64,000 nt of DNA, taken from Pisaster brevispinus. Taxonomy: Eukaryota; Echinodermata; Asteroidea; Forcipulatida; Asteriidae. The stretch's first letter is position 1. Each line of letters begins with the position of its first letter. This document shows, piece by piece, positions 1 through 12,276 of the stretch. The notes beneath the pieces were generated by a model. That model made no database searches. It was not told the origin of the DNA and saw nothing but the letters and a program-made list of their open reading frames with translations. A program made the translations under genes and the position numbers. The stretch is taken from positions 9,240,758 to 9,304,757 of the forward strand of contig JAMKCF010000001.1 of assembly GCA_023634235.1 (NCBI GenBank), written 5' to 3'.

Positions 1-1
1 C

Positions 2-1821
2 ATCGGGCCAGAGAAATTTACCAATCTCAAACGTTGGTATGAGACTCATGGCCTTGTACCCAAAAGGAAGAAGTCAGGTGAGTCTGTTGTAAATTGATTT
101 TTTGTCCATAGACATAAAAAAAATTATCTTTATTTGACCTTCCATGCCAGACCTACTGTTTTACTGTTACGAATAAATCAATACTTAGTTTGAGCACTGT
201 GTCAAGATGCGAGTTCAATTCTGTGTTAGCAGCAGGTACCGCAACATTTTTGATAAATTTGCTTTGTTACCCTATACTAATAATTCATCCATCTATCATG
301 TCTGCAGGTGGGAGGCGGGGGAAGTAACTCCTGAAACTCGAGCAAGTGCAGGCTGTGGTGCGGTTTGTTGTGAATTTTTTCTTCACAACACTGTATTCTT
401 CTTCCAGGGAGAATACCTGGTGTGAAGTCCGCTGACGTGAAGCTGCTACCTACTTCTGTCACTAAGGCCCACGTTTGGCGGCTTTACAAGAAGTCAAACC
501 CGGAACATGGAGCTGTTGCTCTATCAACCTTCCCCAAGCTATGGAAGGACCTACTTCCTTACATTGTTGTCGCAAAGCCAGCAACGGACCTTTGTTGGAC
601 GTGCCAGAAGAACAACAGCCTCATAACTAAGCAGGTAAGCTAACAATAGGTGATTTTTTTGTGTTAACTTAAGCAGAAAAATTTGCTTACATTTAAGAGA
701 GCTATGAGATGTTCATCAGACAATAAGCATGAAGCAGTGCCATAAAATTATCTTTTCTACGACTGTACGACTGATCAAATTTGTTTCTCCTTTTGGTTTT
801 TTATTTAGGTCAATGTTCCAGAGGGGGAAAAAAAATGAAGCCCTCCAGCGTCAGCAGCTTCATCTCCAACTGGCACAGAAAGAGAGGGACAGCTACAATA
901 CAGCTTGCCGGGCATCAAAAGCCACTGCAGTTACACATCACATCAGCGCACTAGTGGAAAGCGTTGCAAACTCCAAGCCCATAACTTTCCAAAATAACTT
1001 TGACTTTGCGCAGCAGGTCCACTACCCAGCTGACCCCCAACAGCCTGGCCCCATTTACTTCAAGACACCCTGCTAGTGTCACGATTTTGGTGTTGTTGCA
1101 GAGGGCTTACCTGCTGAAGTGAATTACTTGGCAGACGAGGGGGTGAGCTGGGGTAAGGGTGCCAATGTTGTAATAAGTTATTTGCATCATTTTCTAGAAA
1201 ATTATGGGCTTGGAGAGCAACATGTTCATTTTCATGCTGATAACTGCAGTGGCCAAAACAAAAATAACACCATGCTGCAATACATCTCATGGCTTGTGTT
1301 CAGCAAGCTGCACAAGTCGGTGACTTTGTCTTTTTTGCTAGTGGGTCACACAAAGTTTGCCCCAGACTGGTGCTTCGGGCTTTTTAAGCGGACATACGAA
1401 AGGACCTGTTTCTTCCTTGCAAGAAATTTCGGATGCGGTAAAGGAATCGACTGCAGGGTATCAATATTCCACAGTTGGTTGGTGATGAATCAAGGGAAGT
1501 GTTTGTGCGGGTGTATGACTGGGTTAATCATCTGTCTCACCACTACAGACGATTTCCTGGAGTGAAATCGTACAGGCACTTCAGAGTTTTTGAGGACGAT
1601 CCCAGAACGATGACAATCCCAGTACGATGACATTCCAAGAACATTCAAGTAGTGATGAACAGACTTTTGTTTTTGCCCGCTCAACACCTTCATCAACACT
1701 TCCCCAGATTGTTCCTCCACTTGGAATTGATGCTACTCGCAGACACTACCTTTACGAGCAAATCAGAGAGTTATGTAAGGAAGAAACAAGGGACTTGGTA
1801 TGTCCAGCACCAAAGGTGTAA
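2..1821 (+). pseudogene. DUF7869-like multi-exon gene, decayed copy 1
   Basis: Three exon blocks join in frame. Block 1 ends at a GTGAGT donor at 78. Block 2 is 408-634, after a pyrimidine tract plus AG and before GTAAGC. Block 3 starts at 809. The product carries H-A-D-N-C-S-G-Q-N-K-N near 1240 and a tail ending E-T-R-D-L-V-C-P-A-P-K before the stop at 1819. I recognise this layout (N-terminal Cys-rich part, then a DNCxGQNKN block, possibly an RNase H-like fold) from large invertebrate families annotated with DUF7869. Function is unknown and a mobile origin is plausible. Breaks: one extra A in an A8 run near 831-838, an in-frame TAG at 1074, and shifts near 1400 and 1480. The 5' part lies outside the window. 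Confidence 0.6.
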
Positions 1822-1994
1822 TAGTAGTATGCAGCACCTCTGGTTATTGCAAAGTCCGTCGGACATACATTTTCCTAATTATCGCTGAACCCATCATAAT
1901 CAATACATTAAAAATAGTTCCCAGAAGGTGCCATCTTTACGACAACTTGGTTTTCGGCTTTGAGCTGCTTCAAGCGTTCAATTTTTTTCTACGC

Positions 1995-3440
1995 AGCTAA
2001 GTGGTTCACCGACCAATCATGCAAGGAATTGATAACAACTGCACGTGTTGTGCGCAATATTATGCATAGCGTAAAGCTTACTACGCACTTTCTATACCTC
2101 TGTTTAAGCAGACCAAAGCACCAATCCGGTGAAAACTTTGTGTGGCCGGCAATGAGGAAATTTACGGTTATGCTGTCATGAATAGTTCGCCGTAAAAAAC
2201 TACCACATGACAAAACAGTTCTTGTTCTGCCAAGAACAATTGTCACGGTGTAGTTCAACGTCCTTCTCACCCAGGCCATAGTGAAGAAAAAAATGATGTA
2301 AATAACTTGCCCTCTCCACTAGGTAATTTACTTGTTGAGGTATTCCTTTGCAGCAAACTCCAAATATGCCGCACCTACGAGGGCAAAGGAAATACATGGG
2401 TCCTGGTTGGTTGGGATCGTGGGAATAGTGGACTTGCTGCGCTGTAATGCACTGTTCCCTGTCGAGAAGCTGGCTGATGATGACCAAGGTGTTTGTCCCC
2501 GACAGCCTGCTTGCAATCTTCAACCATGGACCGGTAGAGTTAGCCCTTCAGGTTCACAACCCGTAGGTGCTCTTCCTGCCGTCTCAGGTGTTCCAGCTTT
2601 TCTCCCTCCAGCTGGTTGGCGCTCTGGTAAACAAGGCTATTGTTGCGTTGACATACCTAGCATAGATCCGTCTTTGGTCTGGCGGGCAAGACAAAGGGGC
2701 AGTACTGGATCCACAGCTTTGAGAATTCTCATCGCTTCACAATGCAAAACTCTGGATCACCTGGCATCAGAGATGAAAAAAATAAGTATAAAATACAACG
2801 TTATCAAACAAAGAACATGTAGGTGAAAGTGTGTAGCTGGACGCAGCTCAGATATTATGTCTGTGCCGGGTACCTGATATCCGTCACTGTTATCTGGTAC
2901 CCTTTTTATATTGCTGCCAATAACAGATACACTTATTCTGTGTACATCACATAGAATTTTTAGTATTTTTGTCCTTCGTCTTCTTACATCTTTGTACTGG
3001 GTGAATTAATTCTACAATCCACCATAACGTGGGCTTACTGACCTCATGTGGTGTACAACAATAACAATGACTCTCTATTTCTGTCATTTAAAAAGTTGAC
3101 AATTGTTTTTATTAATGAATGTACATGTACCTGCATGTCTACGTGTCGAGTTCGTATTTTCCAAGTAAATCTTGTATTTCCTCCATACTGATGATTTCGT
3201 CTCAGATGAAGGAAGTAGACGTACCCTTGAGTCCTGGCACTTCACCCCACTGACACGACCAGGCATCACCAATAAATGCTCCTCAGCTAAGGAGCTGATG
3301 AACTGGACTACCCGCTCGATGTCCTTTACCGTCAGAGCTTTTCTGTTAAACCTCCTTCCTCCTGACTTGATGTTATGGGGGACAGCTCCTTCGTGTCCAG
3401 CCCTTTAGAAAATCTTGCTGGTTTCACACATGGAGGGTCC
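1995..3440 (-). pseudogene. DUF7869-like gene, decayed copy 2, 3' portion
   Basis: The minus strand encodes the same family as the plus-strand copy next to it, so the two lie tail to tail. From 3400 down it reads a block with G-V-K-C-Q-D-S and S-S-V-W-R-K-Y. A second block at 2830-2500 carries the Cys-containing linker. At 2330-2000 come the P-G-P-M-Y-F segment, a degenerate D-N-C-S-W-Q-N-K-N (G replaced by W) and G-H-T-K-F-S-P-D-W-C-F-G-L. Stops and frameshifts break every block. A matching N-terminal exon in the same orientation lies at 13063-13690, so this may be the far end of one gene whose intron has been filled with LINEs. Confidence 0.55.
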
Positions 3441-4098
3441 TTGAGTAAACACACTGTCCTGGCATCCAACTAAGATAATCCCTTTAATCCCTTAAACAAA
3501 CAACCTGCTCTGGACAGGAAACTGACCGGATGATTGCTGGAACTACTTTTAAAAGCCACATGAAATGGCCATTGGCAATTTGCTTGGAAAAATTGTAGTG
3601 TATGTTTTAAATTACCTTTTCCTTCTAAGATTTTAAGTACAAGTTTGATAATTCTGTCATTAATGGGTCAATTAATCATTTAGTTATTTAAAAAAAAAAA
3701 AAATTTTGTTTGTAGCTGCTGGGCACCTCTGAAAAACAGTGTTTCACTGAGAGGTCTCCCAAGGGTAAAGAAGAAATAAACAATACAATAATAATAATAA
3801 ATAATTTGCAATACTTTTTACAAATTCCAAAAAGAAAACTGCAACTATAGCTTCCATACTGGCTACAATATTTTTGAAAAAAAACCCAAATACATATGTA
3901 CATTCATGTACCATGACTGAATAAAATCTGGAATCAAAGTATAAGCTTAAGAGCATTAAAAATAGAAAAACAGCCAAATTTAAAGAAAAGGCAACGGACA
4001 TACGACAACAACACAGAATCGTTACCACAAGCAATGTACAAAAAAGACAAAGGTTAAAAATCTGGGCCAGCCAGGAAAAGCACCACATGCCCCATCTA
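3441..4098. other. no gene seen, AT-rich spacer
   Basis: AT-rich DNA with an A-run at 3690-3703. The longest open frames here are hydrophobic, low-complexity translations of AT-rich sequence with no family resemblance. The low-coordinate part may be 3' untranslated sequence of the LINE fragment that follows. Confidence 0.5.
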
Positions 4099-5220
4099 TT
4101 AAAATTTCAAATTTGTGTACTGTATTTTAAAACTTGCTACAGTACGTGGCAAGGGATTCTTAAGTGTAAGGGGGAGTTGATTGAATAAATTGACCCCACG
4201 AACAGCAAATTTACGTTTACCTGAATTGGTTTTTGGCAGTGGGGGAGCTAGATTACCTTGTGAGACCGATCTGGTGTTGTAAGGGTGGGCACTGGCAGCA
4301 TAATTAAAAATATTGCAAAGTTGGGGAGGCAGTCTGGAAGTGAGACTCTTATAGACTAAAACGATTAAATGAAAGTTTCTCCTTGCACTCCCACCCAAGA
4401 GTAGATAAAATACTGTGCGTGGGAGATCCCTGGGGGAGGAAAAGGATAGCTCTATCAGCACTGTTTTGGATTTTATCAAGTTTTTGTAATAAAAACTTTG
4501 GCCGAGTTGCCCCAAACAGCATCACAATAATCAAAATGAGGGAGAATCAAAGTTTTGTACAAGTTTAAAGTATGTTGAGGAAGAACATTTCTTACCCTCC
4601 GGAGAACCCCCACACGTTTATTAACAGTCTTAGTAGTTTTCTCAATGTGCACACTCCAAGATAAAGATTGATCTAGCCAGACACCTAAGTATTTAAAATG
4701 ATCAATATTGTCAATGGTATTGTCACCGATCTTCACATGTAAACTTGAGTTCCGAATAACATACTTTTAGTTTTGTTTGTATTAAGAGTTAAAAAATTAG
4801 TCAGCAGCCATTTGGAAACCTCAATCATATCTGCGTTGAGGGCTCTGTTAATAAGATCAGTAGATTTAGCACGAGTAAAAAGAAGTGGCCCAAGCACTGA
4901 AGCCCGAGGCACACCGGAAGTCACTACAGTAGAGGAATAGTTTTCACCAATTTTTGTCACCTGTTTGCGACCATTTAAATAAGATGAAAACCAGTTGAGC
5001 TCCAGACCCTGCACTCCAATGTTTTTAAATTTGTTGAGAAGACATTCATGGTGAACCGTGTCAAATGCTTTCTTAAGATCCAGAAAGACTACTCCCGTGA
5101 TGTATCCTGAGTTTATATTTTCCAGGAGGTAATCAGAAACATTAAGTAGGCAAGTTTGAGTGGAGTGCATAGGTCTAAAGCCAGACTGGTTCTCTGTTAC
5201 ATGAATTCGTGCAATATAAT
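4099..5220 (-). pseudogene. LINE reverse transcriptase fragment, CR1/L2 group
   Basis: The minus strand shows E-N-Q-S-G-F-R-P, then L-D-L-K-K-A-F-D-T-V-H-H (RT motif A region) and S-G-V-P-R-A-S-V-L-G-P-L-L-F. It then jumps straight to the region after the catalytic box, so the Y-A-D-D block has been deleted near 4875. The C-terminal third follows in three overlapping frames: F-K-Y-L-G-V-W-L-D, then Y-C-D-A-V-W-G-N, then N-L-F-N-Q-L-P before the stop at 4099. Endonuclease and 5' parts are absent. It is a 5'-truncated, internally deleted, frameshifted copy. Clade assignment is by motif style only. Confidence 0.7.
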
Positions 5221-5317
5221 TAATGCAATAATCGTAACTCTATGTTCTAGACACAAGAAGTGCAGATGCCTCAAACTATAACTATTATTACTTGATTATG
5301 ACTACCATTACGTTAAA

Positions 5318-5346
5318 ATAAGATAGATAGATAGATAGATAGATAA
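5318..5346. repeat. (GATA)n microsatellite, 3' tail of Rex1-type LINE
   Basis: Six to seven units of GATA directly abut the 3' end of the minus-strand LINE, where a TTTATTATCCCAC-type terminus follows. Tetranucleotide tails are a common LINE 3' end, so this is probably the element's own tail. Confidence 0.75.
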
Positions 5347-5595
5347 GAACTTTATTATCCCACACTGGGGAAATTAAAACTGGCCTTGATTCAACAGTAC
5401 TGACAAAAACACTAAACATTTTATAACAATAAACAGACAGATTGATCAAAAATATTAATTAAGAATATCAGGTATAAAAATCTGTTTCCGGTATGGATTA
5501 AAACTTTGCACAGCAATAATTATATACAGGGTTAAATTTACACAAGTGAGGTCCTTAAAAACTGACGACTCAGAAAAAAACACAGCAGCTACTAC

Positions 5596-7937
5596 TTAAA
5601 AACCATTGTAAAAACGAATTGCAGTAGTTACAAAGGAGTTGTTGTAGCGTTGTGTCCTAATTCTACGTTGCAAAAGGCGATCCTCCCGCCGACGACTTAA
5701 TAAAAACTTAGGGTACATGGGATGGGATGGGTCAGACAGGATCATGTTCACTTTAGTACATACTTGGTTATAGTAAAGTGTCTCTGGGCTTTGTAGTTCG
5801 GTTCTGGTTATTCTTCTAGCTTGCTTAACTACTCTTAAGAAAGAATGTTTGTCCTGAGATAGCATATTTCCATAAACACAAATAAGGCTAAAAGATAATA
5901 CACTTTGTAAAATAGTGCGGTAAAACAGTTCTAAAATGGTATTATCTACCCCAAAGAAGTTCAGCTTTCTAAGAAAGTACAAACGTTGACGAAGTTTACT
6001 AGTTGTACAATAAGTGTTTTTATCAAACTTCAATTTATCGTCTATAACAGTTCCAAGGTACTTGTACTCTGATACTCTTTCAATTGGCAGTCCATTTATA
6101 GTAACCTCAGGTATGGGCGTGCCTCTCTTTCTGATGTCAATAACCAATTCCTTTGTTTTGTTCACATTAATTTCAAGGGAATTTTCTGTACACCAGTTAA
6201 CAAAATGGTTAATTTCGCTGTTGTAGCGTTTCAGTGAGTCCTCTGTGGAAGACATACGACCAACAATTAAAGTATCATCTGCATATTTGATGATCAAGTT
6301 ATCAGTGTCTATTGCTCTGCAGTCGTTGGTATAAATTGTATACAAAACCGGGGACAGGACACAACCTTGTGGGCACCTGTATTTGCACTAAGAAATGGTG
6401 ATATAGTGGAGTTTAGCTCAACCTGTTGTGTCCGGTTTGTAAGAAAACTTTGTATCCATAAAACAATATTAGAATCTACATTAAGATCAAGGAGCTTTTT
6501 AATCATGAGGTGAGGCTGAATTGTATTGAACGCACTGGGAAAATCAACAAAGAGGGCTCTAACATAGGTACCACCTTTTTCTAAATGTTCGTAAGCAGCA
6601 TTTAATAGAGTAAGCACTGCGTCTTCTACACTCCTTTTGGGACGATATGCAAATTGCATCTGGTCTAAAGATTGGTTAACTGATGGCATGAACCTATTCA
6701 TGATTACCCTTTCTAAACATTTCATTGGTATAGAGGTTAACGCCACTGGTCGAAGATCGTTCATCTTTCTGGCATGGAGTCGCTTAGGAATAGAAACAAT
6801 GGTTGAACATTTCCACAGGGCTGGGACTTTCCCAGTACTGATAGAGGCCTGGAAATGCTTATGAAAAGGGAAAACTAACTGATTAGCACATAGTTTCAAA
6901 ACTTTACAACTCACGCCATCCGGTCCCTTTGCTTTGTGTGTATTTAGTTTGCAAAATAATTTCTGTACTTCCTCAACTGAAATGTTAAGATCATTTGTGG
7001 GAAAAGACCGAGCCAGATCAGCCACCTGTGTCTGTTCATTGCTGAAGTCAGTTTGATCAAATCTACAATAGAACGCATTAAGATCATTAGCATACACAGA
7101 TTCATTTTCAACATTAACACGTTTAGGCTTTGGTTTATAACCTGTCATAGTTTGTAACCCTTGCCATGCCCGCTTGGTATCGTTAGCTTTAAACGTATCT
7201 TCAACCTTGGCCTTATACATTTGTTTACATTCCCGTATTTTACGTTTTAGTTTCTTTTGTACCAACTTACGATCCTCTTTAGTACCTGAATGGAATACTC
7301 TCTTTTTTTCATTCAACAGTAACTTCAGTTCTTTTGTTACCCACGGTTTATTGTTAGCAAACAGTTTAACAGTCTTAGATTGAATGATAGAGTCCTCACA
7401 GAAACAGATGTAAGCAGAGACCACTTCCACAGCATTGTCCAAGTCAGTGGCAGAGTTTATGAGTTCATTCCAGTCGGTGGTGGCGAAACAATGGCGAAGT
7501 TCCGAAGTAGCTTCTGCGGTCCATGATTTGATGTGGTGCGCACTCTTTGTTGATACAAAGGGGTCAGCTGGATCATATTGTGGTCTAAAATTCCAAGTCC
7601 TGCCAATCATTTAGCTCGGTAAGCACCTTCGATGTTCCCATAGCAGAGGTCTAGACAAGCTTCGTGCCGGGTTTGGGCAATTTACATATTGATGATAGTT
7701 GGGAAGATAATGACTCAAACGGCATGAATTGAAGTCCCCAAGAATGAAGTTGGCTGCTTCCGGTGATTGTGTCTCTGCTTTGTTGACGTAATCATGTAAT
7801 GTATCAGTTGCTATAGTTATGTCAGCAGTAGGAGGAATGTATACAACAAATAGACGAATTTGGTGTATTTCTCGAGGTAAATAGTAGGGTCGCAGAGAAA
7901 TTGCCAAAAGCTCGATATCTTTTGTGCATAGTTTTTC
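5596..7937 (-). pseudogene. Rex1 (I) endonuclease end, reverse transcriptase and C-terminus
   Basis: In sense order: the endonuclease half with L-G-D-F-N (7907-7611), a shift near 7680, then 7610-6309 with G-P-D-G, P-V-A-L-T-S-I-P-M-K, Q-F-A-Y-R-P and F-V-D-F-P-S-A-F-N-T-I. The motif A aspartate is kept; the P of F-P-S-A replaces the usual S. A one-base deletion near 6375 breaks the G-x-P-Q-G-C region. The frame 6345-5596 then carries K-Y-A-D-D-T with both catalytic aspartates and the Rex1-like C-terminal domain. The element is dead through frameshifts and the nested insertion, although the catalytic residues survive. Confidence 0.75.
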
Positions 7938-8533
7938 CTGTACAGTTCAAGGTTCAAGGTTCAAGGTTCATTTATTTTTCAACAGTGTCAACTTGTAAAA
8001 AGACATTATCACTCACTCAAGAGCGATCGGAGTAAAGAATATAACTTAACAGTATATATATAAAGAAACAGATTAAATTAAACATGGCACTGCAGAGGGA
8101 TCCATCTAAGAAGCAGAGCTTGTAGGCAATGGTCCCTAAAGACATGCATTTGCACTGAGACGGATAATAACAATTAGGTGAACCAAAAGGTCTAAGGTCG
8201 AGTCGAGCCACTAAGGAAAAAAAATATATAATATAGGTCTTAATGCACAAGCATGTACTCAAACAAATTTTTTAAGTAGATCACTTTAAAACAAACAGAC
8301 GAAGGACGAAAACGAAACAGTGGACTAAAACTAACACAACGGCCTTGCAGGTATACCAGTAAATTACCGAACGAGACTTAGTGATCACACCCAGGGGATC
8401 CGACGGAGGGAATAACATGCATGGAAATGGGCTATGTGGGCGAGGATCCCCAGACGAGACCACCCATTCTCGGTCAGCACTAAAATACCAGTTTAGATCA
8501 TATAAGTACACGTACATGTATATATCTGTACAC

Positions 8534-11472
8534 TCATCCACAGTAAGATTCCAATGTGTCAGATTTAAAGACACGGTTAAATATAGATAAACTTTTGGAG
8601 ACTCTAAGTTGTTCGTTAAGCATGTTCCAGAGCATGGGTCCCTTATGTTTAATAGTTTTATGAGCAAGGGAAGTACGAGTGTAAGGAATATGAAAATTAG
8701 AAGCTTGGCGGGTAAAATGGGAATGAACATCTGAATTTAATTAAAAAATTGATTTAATGGCAGGAGGTAAACTTTTGCATGACAGCCGATACATCAGGGA
8801 CCCAAGCTGAAGACGATAAATATCCTTTACTTTTAAAGTATTATATTTGATGAAAAGGGGATGTGCATGTGCGTTAAAATCTGCAAAATTAATTATACGA
8901 AGGGCTCGTTTCTGCAAGATAAGAAGTCTACTGAGATTGGTAGCAGAACTAGCTCCCCATGCAAGTATCCCATAGTGAAGATAAGTTCCAATCAACGTAA
9001 TGTAAAGGGAATGCAATACCACTTCAGGGAGGAAATGTTTGATCCTATTAATCACACCAATGTTTCTAGAAATAACTTTACACACGGAATCTACATGAAT
9101 ATTCCATGTAAGGCCACGGTCAACAAAAAGTCCCAGAAACTTACAGCAATCAGTTTTAGTGATGATAGTCATTAATCTTCATAGAACAAAGAAGGTCACT
9201 GGCAGTGTTGCTGAACAGCATGTAATTAGTTTTTGTAATATTAAGGGATAATTTGCAACAAGTTTAAGCTCTTCATTAACAGTATTTACCAGATAATTAA
9301 GGTTGCTATGGGAAAAAAATAAATTTGATTCATCCGCAAATAATATAAAAGAAAGCATACTGGAAGAATTAGTAAAATCATTAATGTATAAGATAAATAA
9401 CAAAGGCCCGAGGATGGACCCTTGTGGTACACCATACGTAAGGACATTGGACTCAGAATTTATGCCATTGATTGAAACATATTGTGGCCTGTCAGTGAGA
9501 TAACTCTTAAACCATTCTAGGGGAATTCCTCGGATACCATAGTTGGAAAGTTTATACAATAGTATTTTATGGTCTATCGTATCAAAAGCTTTTGAAAGGT
9601 CAAGGAACAACCCCAGAGTATGTTTGGAGTCATCAATTGCATTAGAGATTTTATCAATAAAATCAAGGAGTGCATGAATGGTTGAATGTTTACTACGGAA
9701 ACCAAATTGCTGATTTGTCAAAATGTCAAACTTATTCAGAAACTTAATGGTACAGGCATAGACACATTTTTCAAAAACTTTAGAGAAACATGAAAGAACA
9801 GAGATGGGCCTGTAATTATTAATACAGTTACGATCACCCTTTTTAAAAACTGGGATGACTTTGGCAATTTTTATTTTGGAGGGAACAATGCCAGTCTTAA
9901 AAGAAGTGTTGACAATATGAACAAGAGGCGTACAAATGGCAGAGATAGACTTTTTGACAATGGAAATATTAATCAAGTCATGACCAGAGCTCTTTTTGTT
10001 TTGCAATTTGTTGACAATGTCAATAATCTCATATTCGTTTACAGGAGTAAAAAACAACGTATTGGGATTAGAATTGGGCAGGTAATCAGAGAAACTAAGG
10101 GGTGGGTGAGTACTAGGTAGAATGTTATAAGCAAGGTTAGGACCAATGTTGATGAAATAATCATTGAAGTGATTGGCAATTTGGTCAGGCTTATCAACTG
10201 ATTCCCCATTTACAATAATGCTATTAATACAATGAATAGAAGGTTTTTTATTCAGAACAGAATTAATGACCTTCCAAGTGTTACGGATATTATTGTTTTC
10301 CTTTTCAAACTGGAGGGAATAGTAATTTTTCTTGGAAAGACGTAAAAGGCTAGTCAAAGTATTTTTATACATGGTGTACTTGCACTTTTCGTAGGATTGG
10401 ACAAGTACTGACGATACAATTTATTCTTTTTCTTAATTGATTTGAGGAGCGAACGTGTAATCCAAGGAGTAGTTGAATTACGATTAGCTTTGGTATTTTT
10501 GTTAGGTCTAACTAAAGGAGTATTTTGATCGTACAAGTTAATAAAACTATCCAGGAATGTATCATATGCAGTATCAGGATTATTACTACTGAGGACACAA
10601 CCCCAGTCAAAAGAGTGTAAGTCGTCAATGAACTTTTCAAGGTTAACATTTGAAAGATTACGGGTAAAAGACAATTTGTAATTATTAGATGCGCTTGGAT
10701 TTGGAGCCTGTATAAACATAAAAATTGGCAGGTGATCTGAAATATCGGAAATTAAGATGCCGGATTTGGAAGAGGGAAGAATATTTGATAAGAAGTTATC
10801 GATAAGTGTAGCAGAAGTATCAGTGATACGTGTGGGTTTGTGGATTTGGGGGAGGAAGGAGTGAGATGTAAACAAATCGATAAATGACAGGGAGCTCGGA
10901 TTGGCTTGATTTAGTAAATTAATATTGAAATCACCTGAAATAATGCAAGATTTGTTATTACAGTCGGCACGTGAGCATATCATCTGAAAGGTGGTCATGA
11001 ACTCATCGTGAACAGCTGATGGTGCTTTGTACACAACGCCTGCAATAATATTTTTAGCATTTGGAGTACTAATCTCCACAAATAAAGACTCCAGAGAGTC
11101 ATCAGAAAAATTCAAGTCTTGCCTCACAGTACCATTCAGTTCACTAGAGATATAGAGGGCCACTCCACCTCCAACCTTTGTGCCTTGTCTGTTATTTACG
11201 ATGAGCTCATACTCAGGCAAAAAAAAGTAACTGTGGGGAACAGATTTGAGCCAAGTTTCAGAGAGTGCGATAAAAGAAAATTTATAGTTTATAGAGTTTA
11301 AAAGAAATTTGAGTTTGTCTATGTTTTTATGGAGACTTTTAATATTAACGTGAAGTAAGGAAATGGAGCTATTATCACCAGTCGGCCTGGGAAATTGATC
11401 TATCGAATAGTAATGAGTGTTATCAGATAAATTAAATGAAATATCATCATCAATATCTACATCAAAAATCAT
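8534..11472 (-). pseudogene. LINE A ORF2: APE endonuclease and reverse transcriptase
   Basis: The endonuclease occupies 11472-10354: H-V-N-I-K-S-L, A-L-S-E-T-W-L, G-G-G-V-A-L-Y-I, S-G-D-F-N-I-N and S-D-H-L-P. A one-base shift near 10375 leads into 10372-9179, the RT, with N-Y-R-P-I-S-V-L, F-L-D-L-S-K-A-F-D-T-I-D-H and G-V-P-Q-G-S-I-L-G-P. The catalytic box reads F-A-D-E rather than F-A-D-D, so the second metal-binding aspartate is replaced by glutamate. Another shift follows near 9230, and the C-terminal domain runs 9172-8534, ending after a W-N-M-L-N-E-Q-L-like block. Non-functional. Confidence 0.8.
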
Positions 11473-11777
11473 AAGAACTAGATGTTGATTCTACGTAAGA
11501 ATCAAGGCATGCACAAAAAGAGTATAATTTACAAGTATGCTGACCAGCAAGGAGAACACAAAACAAAACGAAATACAAAACAATTCACAAAGACTGACAC
11601 AAAAACACAAATACAATCAATAAACAGCACAAATGGAGAGCACTTAATAATGAAGTAAATAAGACCTCTTGTCTATCAGGCAGCACCGGAGCTCCACAGT
11701 ATGTTTGGTAAAGAAATTAAAGGCTTATGTAAACACTGACAAATCAAAACAAAATAAAGAAACATACCAAGGAAATG

Positions 11778-12268
11778 TTAGGAGGGAGGAGTAGGGTACT
11801 CCTTGCCATCAATGTATAGTTTACCATTACGGAAGGCAACCCTCTGACCCTTATCAAAGGCAAGTTTCATGACGTTATGAAGGGATCGTTTTTTTATAGC
11901 ATCAGCTTGGGGAAGATCTTGGAGCACAAATATGCCAGTGCCTTGAAGAGCAGCCTTAGCTTGTTGTAAGATTTGTTGTCTTTCAGGGCGATAGATGAAT
12001 TTGGCGATGATGTGACGAGGTTTGTCAGAGGATGATTTTGGCTTGATGTGACCGGATCAATGAGCATTCTCAATAACGATGTCAGGAAGATCAAATTTAT
12101 CTGTCAGGAGCTTCTTAACTGCTTGCAGTGCATGTGTTGGGTTTTCGGCAGGCTCCTCTGAGATACCTCCAAAGCGCAGATTAAAACTACGAGAGTGTCT
12201 CTCTAGTTGAAGTACCTCATCCCGGAGATCATTAAGGGTGGTTGCAGACTCTTGCAGCTGTTTGTCAA
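11778..12268 (-). pseudogene. LINE A ORF1 (L1-ORF1/Transposase_22-like RNA-binding protein), 5'-truncated
   Basis: A Leu/Gln/Glu-rich coiled-coil end leads into L-E-R-H-S-R-S-F-N-L-R-F-G-G-I, typical of the RRM-like domain of L1-type ORF1 proteins. It is followed by K-P-R-H-I-I-A-K-F and a short basic C-terminus ending D-G-K-E-Y-P-T-P-P-S before the stop at 11778. One in-frame TGA near 12058 breaks it, probably from a CGA codon. The start is lost to 5' truncation. Such proteins bind the element RNA as trimers. Confidence 0.7.
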
Positions 12269-12276
12269 ACTTTTTC

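Larger units (their letters stand above)
7938..12268 (-). mobile_element. nested LINE A with ORF1 and ORF2 (Jockey/CR1-type)
   Basis: A 4331-bp insert in the Rex1 endonuclease. Its 3' end carries a tandem TTGAACC tail (7945-7970 on the minus strand). The 5' end is truncated inside ORF1. The host frame resumes across the insert, and the duplicated 8-mers at 7930-7937 and 12269-12276 mark the target site. Order in sense: ORF1 piece, about 300 bp of spacer, endonuclease, RT, C-terminal domain, 3' UTR of about 600 bp. The relative at 36390-48440 shares ORF1 and ORF2 design. Confidence 0.8.

Noticed and set aside
2332..2826. 164-residue plus-strand frame
   Set aside because: Antisense of the DUF7869-like copy 2; a similar antisense frame appears opposite copy 3.
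3744..4088. hydrophobic 114-residue minus-strand frame
   Set aside because: AT-rich low-complexity translation, no signature.
5290..5350. CRISPR-like regular repeats
   Set aside because: Simple GATA tail of a LINE; no spacers. No CRISPR in the window.
8281..8730. 149-residue hydrophobic minus-strand frame
   Set aside because: Off-frame to the true C-terminus of LINE A, which reads through the same DNA in another frame.
9303..9503. 66-residue plus-strand frame
   Set aside because: Antisense to LINE A RT.
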